Part shown: positions 58,415-64,000 of the stretch, in pieces
Numbering within the stretch: the stretch's first letter is position 1
Layout: the number at the start of each line of letters is the position of its first letter
Assembly (NCBI GenBank): GCA_029204225.1
Contig: CM055113.1
Coordinates: 7,035,852-7,099,851 of the forward strand
Direction: 5' to 3'
Source of the DNA: Diphasiastrum complanatum
Lineage: Eukaryota > Streptophyta > Lycopodiopsida > Lycopodiales > Lycopodiaceae
Length of the DNA: 64,000 nt
Position numbers and translations under genes: made by a program
The notes under the pieces: generated by a model
Databases searched by the model: none
What the model was told of the DNA's origin: nothing
What the model saw: the letters and a program-made list of their open reading frames with translations, nothing else

Positions 58415-61153
58415 AGTGTGTCACAAGTGTGGGAATGCCCTAATGTGTGAAATTGATCTCCTAAGCAATGCTTTTGAAATTAGATTGACTATGGATTGAA
58501 ATCCAAGATCAATGTCAAATTTTTAGGCAAAGAGACAAATCTACATGCATACATTCATTCATGAAGATGGTTGCACCATGATGAAAATCAGAGGCTTCCA
58601 TGCCTCATAAAGATCACAAAGATCATAGAGATCAAGATCAAAAGATGAGCAAAAGTGTTGATTATCTAGATTAAGCATACTAGCTTGACTAGTCCACATA
58701 CTATGAACTTTATCCATGATGGATCTAATGTTGAAATCAAATGAGATCTTGATCTTCTTGAGGCTAAATAATTCTCAAGGATGTAAGTGTCCTTAAAGGA
58801 TTATTCACTTAATCTCAAGAGAAGTTTACAAGTTGCCTCAAACCATGTAAAAGCATGAATTTTTCAAACATCAAACTCATTCTTGCTCTTACAAGATCCA
58901 AGAGCATACTTTTGATGACACAATATCTTGCTTTCAAAATGTTTTGGAAACATATCTAAGCCATAAATTACAAGAAATATGTCCATACAATAGGCATCAT
59001 CCAAAACTAGAACTGTCTTACTTGAAGTTTGAGATGTATAAATCCCAATAAGGCAAGATAGTACATCAAGTAATGAAAGAGAAGCATAAGTGAGAATGTT
59101 GGAGTGGATACCACCTAAAACTTGCCTCTCTTTACCATAAAAAATGAGCCATAAAGACTCGGCCTTCCATCTTGAAGATCCCCTTGAATACATATTTTGA
59201 GGAGGCTCCCCCTCAAACCTCGACCCCATCACATCTTGATAGTCTTCAATAGATATGATTTGTGATGCGTCTTGAGATGCCTTGATCTTGGCCCCTTCCA
59301 AAGTTTAATGTTGATCTTCATAAAATATGACACCTTTATTCTAGATCATTTTTGAAATAAAGAGTATAAAGTTTTAAAAGCCTCCTTGGTTGATAAGCAT
59401 ATCCAACCATGATCCATGAGCTTGGATCATCCTTCCTCCTTGTTTCCAAGGGAATATGTGCAAAGCAAAATCTTTCAAGGACACTAAGGTGAACAACCTT
59501 AGGCTTATTTTTGAATAATACTTCATATGGTGTATTTACTCCAAGAGCTCCATCACTTCTTAAAGCTTTGATCTTCAATGAGAATTCCATCTCAACATAT
59601 GCTTTGAATAATAGGAAATAATCATGCACCATAAATCTTGAAGAAAGAAGATATATCCATGTGCATCTTGTGTGATCATCCTCCTTTGAAAGGTTGGATA
59701 CATAAGCAACATCAAGAGATTTTGCACTCTCTCTTAGATCCAATTTGTAGATGCCTTCATATCTAGTTCCATGTGCAAGGATCTCATCATCCTTCTTGAT
59801 CACACAATTGTCACTATGGAATTGACATCAAGGCCACCATCAAGTAATTGTCCAATATTTATAAGATCTTTTGTAAGCTTGGGAACAAAAAAAAACCTTG
59901 TGAAGAGATAGAACATTTGATGATGCAAGTTTCATGGGAATAGTCCCTACTCCTTCAATTTTGCACTCTTGGTTACTTGCAATATATATGGACTTCTTGA
60001 TTCCTTCATAAGGCATAATAGATGAGAAGGAATCCTTGGAGCTACACATATGAGATGATGCTCCACTATCAATATACCAAGATTCATCCTTCTTGAAGGT
60101 GGAAGAGGAGAAGCTTGATGCCATGAGTGAGCATTCTCCATCACTTGCAATTAAGTCTTCTTTGTCATGAGATATGTTGCTTTTCTTGAATCAATTTTTT
60201 TTCTTGAAGCAATTTGTGGCATAATGGCCTTTCTTGCCACAAAAGAAGCACTTAAGCTCTTTTTTCTTCTTCTTTGCAGTAGAATGTTGAGAGGAATTCT
60301 CCTCCTCTTCATCTTGGTCTTTTGCTTTGTCCTTAGAGAAGTGTTGGTGTTGCTTTTTGCTCCTCTTTTTGTGCTTGGCAAATAGAAGTTTGCCATCACC
60401 CTTATGATTGAGTGACAATTTGTCCATCCTTAATAGCTTGTTCTCATGCCTTGATTCTTCAACTATTAGCACTCCTTGCAAAGCCTCCAAGGTCGGTAGC
60501 TCTTCCGTGATAGCATAGGATTGGACAAGATTCTCACATTCATCCTTCAAGCCATTAGGTATGACTTGGACTAGCTCACTTTGTTTGATGGAATCTCCAA
60601 TACAAGCAAGCTCCCTATGAATGCCTTGAACTCTCAAAACATAATTAGTGGCACTCTCATCATTCTTTTGACAACTTTGAAATATTTGATTTCTAAGATT
60701 GAGGATCCTAGAGGTATTTTTGGCCTCATAGATTGCTTTCAGAGTATCCCAAGCATCCTTGGCCGAAGTACAAGCACCAATCTCTCTCAAAATCTCATTA
60801 GAGACATTAATCTTGATATAATGGAGAGCTATCCTATCTCTCTTCTTATACTTTTTTACTTCTTGAAGAACTTGAGGCTCCTCCTCAATCCCAAGTATAA
60901 TGTCCATCACATCTTGGAGTGTCAAGATTGACTCCATTCTAACATTCCAAATAGAATAGTTGGAGGTAGATAGTCTTTCACTAGATTCCAATAGGTAGAA
61001 ACCCATGGATGCCATCAAAAGTAGTAAAGACTCCTTGTAATGAGACAATAAATGTTGCTTATCTCTCACTATAGGATCCTGGAAAGGTGTACTACCAACT
61101 CCTATGCAAGATCTTGCAAGAAAATGTGGGATGGATCTCACTAGCTTTTCCAA
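58415..61153 (-). mobile_element. Second copy of the internally deleted Copia family
   Basis: The gag frame (60,191-61,153, 320 residues) is intact to the zinc knuckle CFFCGKKGHYATNC. Then come protease (WYIDSGASSHMCSSKDSF, 59,840-60,124), and 59,336-59,803 with the deletion junction IKALRSDGALGVNTPYEVLF and IPLETRRKDDPSSWIMVGYA. 58,864-59,301 matches the same non-RT open frame as the 18-21 kb element (QDASQIISIEDYQDVMGSRF, FLVIYGLDMFPKHFESKILC). Leftward, 58,415-58,560 has LTR-like traces. Gag start and knuckle, deleted in the 18-21 kb copy, are kept here. Confidence 0.75.
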
Positions 61154-62640
61154 TCTCTCTTGAACTAGATCTACTTCACATCAATTGATATAGGCAAAGT
61201 TTGTGTCAAACAATCTTTGGCACATGTGAAACAATGAAAGAATCCACAAATCACTCTAATACAATGGAATTGTAAGAAAACAATGTGACTATCACCTCAA
61301 AAGATTGACTAGATCTCAAATAGATGGGATTGACAAGCCACTTCTTGAATTTTTTGGTCAAACTAGCAAGATATGGATCAAACCAAAAGTGTCCACACAG
61401 GTCTAGGTGTCCTACCTAACCTTCTTCAAAGCTTATAACTTTTTATCGGCTCAACCAAATGGATCGAAACAAAGTGCTACGAAAACTAAACAATTCTAGC
61501 TTTCAAGGATATGTTTTGTTGATAACCATGCCACATTCATCAAATTGATTCCATATGTGATTTATGTATTGATTTTTTCTATTTTTGAAAGTTACTAGAA
61601 ATTGGCTAGGAGTTAATCTTCTTCTTCTTTCAAGGATTTATGTCCACCAATCTAGACTTGTCTGCAAGATTAGAAGTTCTTAGAAGAGGAATATGAAAAT
61701 ATTGCGTCTGATAGCAACTTTTGGCACTCTTTTTCTTTCTTTTGTGAAACCTTCACATTTTTGGATATTTTTTTATTTTCAAGAGATTGTTACCATAGAG
61801 GTATTATCTCCCCTTCATTGTTCATCATTCTAGATCAATCATGAATAGAATATTCAACCAAATAAAAATAAATAAATTAAACTAACTTCTCAACCACCAT
61901 AATCTTACCCTAATCCACCACAATGCAAAAACTAGCTCTACATGCCAAGACCAAGATGCCTAAATGCAAATCAACCACCATTCTGTCATAAAAGAAAAGA
62001 GTCAATCAATCCCCAACAATGGAGCCAAAGTTGTAGTGGCTTTACTCAACCTTCCTAGGATTCTACTTGGTTGATATGACAATGAGATGTAAATTAGTTT
62101 AGGAGGCTAGTTTCTCCTTTCCTATCACCATGCGGTAGTTTGTTCTCATGGGAGATATGCCTAATTTTGAGTTGATTAGCAATCTTCTATGGATTCCCAA
62201 CTAGTAACCACTAACCACACAATAAATTTTTTCAACCACAATAATCATCCACACCAAAGATGCATAGGAGGTAAGTTATTTTTTCTTCTCTCTTCTCCTC
62301 TCTTAGAACTAGCAAGAATAGCAAATAACAAACAATAATACAAATGTAAAAGAACCACAAAAACCACAAGCAAAATGAGAGAGATAAGAGACAATGATGT
62401 CCAAAATGCAAAATTGTAGAGTCTTCTCCTCTTGATTGAACATCCAAATGAAGTTAAAATGATACTCTATTTATAGTTAAGAAATGGCATTGTCCCTTCT
62501 TCCCGTCAACTAATTTTTGCCTCCCTTATCTTTCAATGTCATATATAAGATGGAAAGTACCTTGTAATATTAAATTGACTTTTAGGCCTCTAAATAATTT
62601 TATTAATACCATGGCTCCTCCTATTCCTAAGTTATAAAAT
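61154..62640. other. No gene recognised; possible Copia leader
   Basis: 61,154-62,040 is probably the 5' leader of the adjacent Copia. CCCCAACAATGGAGCC (about 62,016) ends it, but it is not a clear primer site. The remainder is AT-rich without motifs. Confidence 0.35.
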
Positions 62641-62651
62641 TTGCCTAGTGT

Positions 62652-62725
62652 GGTTGGACTTATAGGGTGGGTCCCAAAGCCCTCACACTTAGGAGGGCTC
62701 TGGGACCCACATTATAAGTCCAACC
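62652..62725. repeat. Inverted repeat, 32-bp arms, 10-nt loop
   Basis: The left arm GGTTGGACTTATAGGG... (62,652-62,683) and right arm ending TTATAAGTCCAACC (62,694-62,725) pair at about 29 of 32 positions around CACACTTAGG. It would form a strong hairpin if transcribed. It could be the palindromic core of a MITE or a small-RNA-like foldback. Confidence 0.85.
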
Positions 62726-64000
62726 CCACTGGGCACATATTGGGTCCTACTAAGTGGGTCCCATGGGAAAGCTACCTCAAGTTTTTGAAGGCTAAAAAAC
62801 ACCACAGGCCAAGCCAATCTACAGGTCAGCCTCAAGTTCCTAAAGCCAGCACAACCACACAATGAACAAGTGCTTCCACAATTGTGAAATAATCCAACAA
62901 TATTGCACCTTTTGCACATCAAAAAATCATGATATTTCCACCTACATATATAATCTTAGGCAACATGTTGAAGTCTAAGTAGAAGTTTTAAAAGAAAATT
63001 GCAATTCTTAAGATGTTAAAAAATGAGGTGAATAAAAAGACTTTGATTGTGGAAGAGACTTAATCTTGCCATCCTTTGCACTTGGGAATGGAGTTATGAT
63101 TACCTTACATGGTGAAAAGATCAATAGAAAATCCACTTTTCAATTCTTAGCAAGTTCACCAAGTTCTATTTTAGATACAATTTATGGATTCCAAAGTCGT
63201 CCCTAACGCGACTCATGCATATCATGTGATACATGTGCAATGCAACACCACCACAAAAAGTACATTGTGTTGGCCCACATAAGTCTTTTTCTCACCAATG
63301 TCTCTAGTGATTTGTCTACTTTTGGATTGTTACCATCACCTAGACATTGTCACTCCTTGTATTATATTGTTCTTGTTGGTACTTTTATAAACATGAGTTG
63401 TCTAATTTTTTTTTTATAAATTCTTTGTTAACGACAATGGTGTGATCTTCAATAAACTCAAAACTCTACGACATATGCAACAAGAACAATTATAAGCATG
63501 TAGTCAACTCTTGTCAAGATAATGTATCATATGATGCATGACTACTTAGGAAACTTCAGGAGATTAATATACAAAATGTTTCACAACATAGCATGTGAAT
63601 ATTCCAGTACTTTCTACAACATGCTCATATGTATTCCTTAATCAACTATCTTATTCTTAAGGGTTTGGAGATGGAAAAGTTGAATTTTTTGAAAGAAGTT
63701 CATTATTGAGTTAAATACTCATAGCTTGAAGTGCATAGGTCTCTAATATATGAAGGATATTGCTCTAGAAATCCATAGCATGGTGGACTAGACTTGGGTA
63801 AGTGAGTTTCTCCATCCACGTTTGAGATATGATCTTGTCATGAGGATTTGTCCACTAGATTTGAGTCCACATATTTGTGTGTGAGGATATATTGTAAATG
63901 TTGGTGGATGAAGTTTGAAGGTCATCCTCTGGAGGATATTACTACTTGGACTAAAGCTAACCACTACCTATTGGGGCATGTTGATGCTTGGATGATAGTT
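62726..64000. other. No gene recognised
   Basis: AT-rich with short frames only, and no repeat or transposon motif I can support. Confidence 0.45.

Noticed and set aside
62641-62922. Forward and reverse open frames with Pro/Trp-rich products
   Set aside because: Both arise from the inverted repeat; neither resembles a protein.

Overview
This window looks like a repeat-rich land-plant nuclear genome. It has one multi-exon homeodomain-leucine zipper class IV (HD-Zip IV) gene with plant-type introns, set in a matrix of broken Ty1/Copia and Ty3/Gypsy retrotransposons, CACTA (En/Spm) fragments and microsatellites. I cannot name the species. The short introns in a transposon-heavy context would suit a seed-free plant, but that is only an inference.

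The unusual part is a multi-gene mobile element present twice in opposite orientations: copy A (about 1-12,921, left end cut by the window) and copy B (about 45,351-55,640, reversed). Read in the A direction the order is X> <Y H3-C48> <Z. X is a DDE-type transposase whose Asp, Cys-x2-Cys, His-x4-His and Glu spacing resembles RAG1/Transib. Y and Z are proteins I do not recognise. H3 is a divergent histone H3 with a long charged tail. C48 is an Ulp1/adenain-like cysteine protease. The two copies carry different stops, frameshifts and insertions, so both are dead and decayed independently. Copy A is split by about 5.4 kb of composite insertion (2,890-8,275). Copy B is split by a Copia fragment (47,255-48,278) and a Gypsy chromovirus fragment (about 51,000-54,981).

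Layout: 1-12.9 kb, element copy A plus insertion; 14.2-17.4 kb, a broken SET-domain gene, degenerate AT-rich repeats and a CACTA Tnp2/DUF4218 fragment; 17.4-17.6 kb, microsatellites; 17.7-22.5 kb, a Copia nested in another Copia with a 5-bp target duplication; 23.2-23.9 kb, a TRIM (miniature LTR element); 24.0-31.2 kb, two more Copia elements and a Gypsy LTR with its primer site; 33.0-39.2 kb, the HD-Zip IV gene, the only gene that looks intact; 42.8-43.5 kb, another Tnp2 fragment; 45.3-55.6 kb, element copy B; 56-61.2 kb, Copia fragments, including a second copy of the internally deleted Copia family seen at 18-21 kb; 61.2-64 kb, no gene seen, one strong inverted repeat.

The HD-Zip IV gene is the likely functional host gene. 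Everything else that codes is mobile-element remains.
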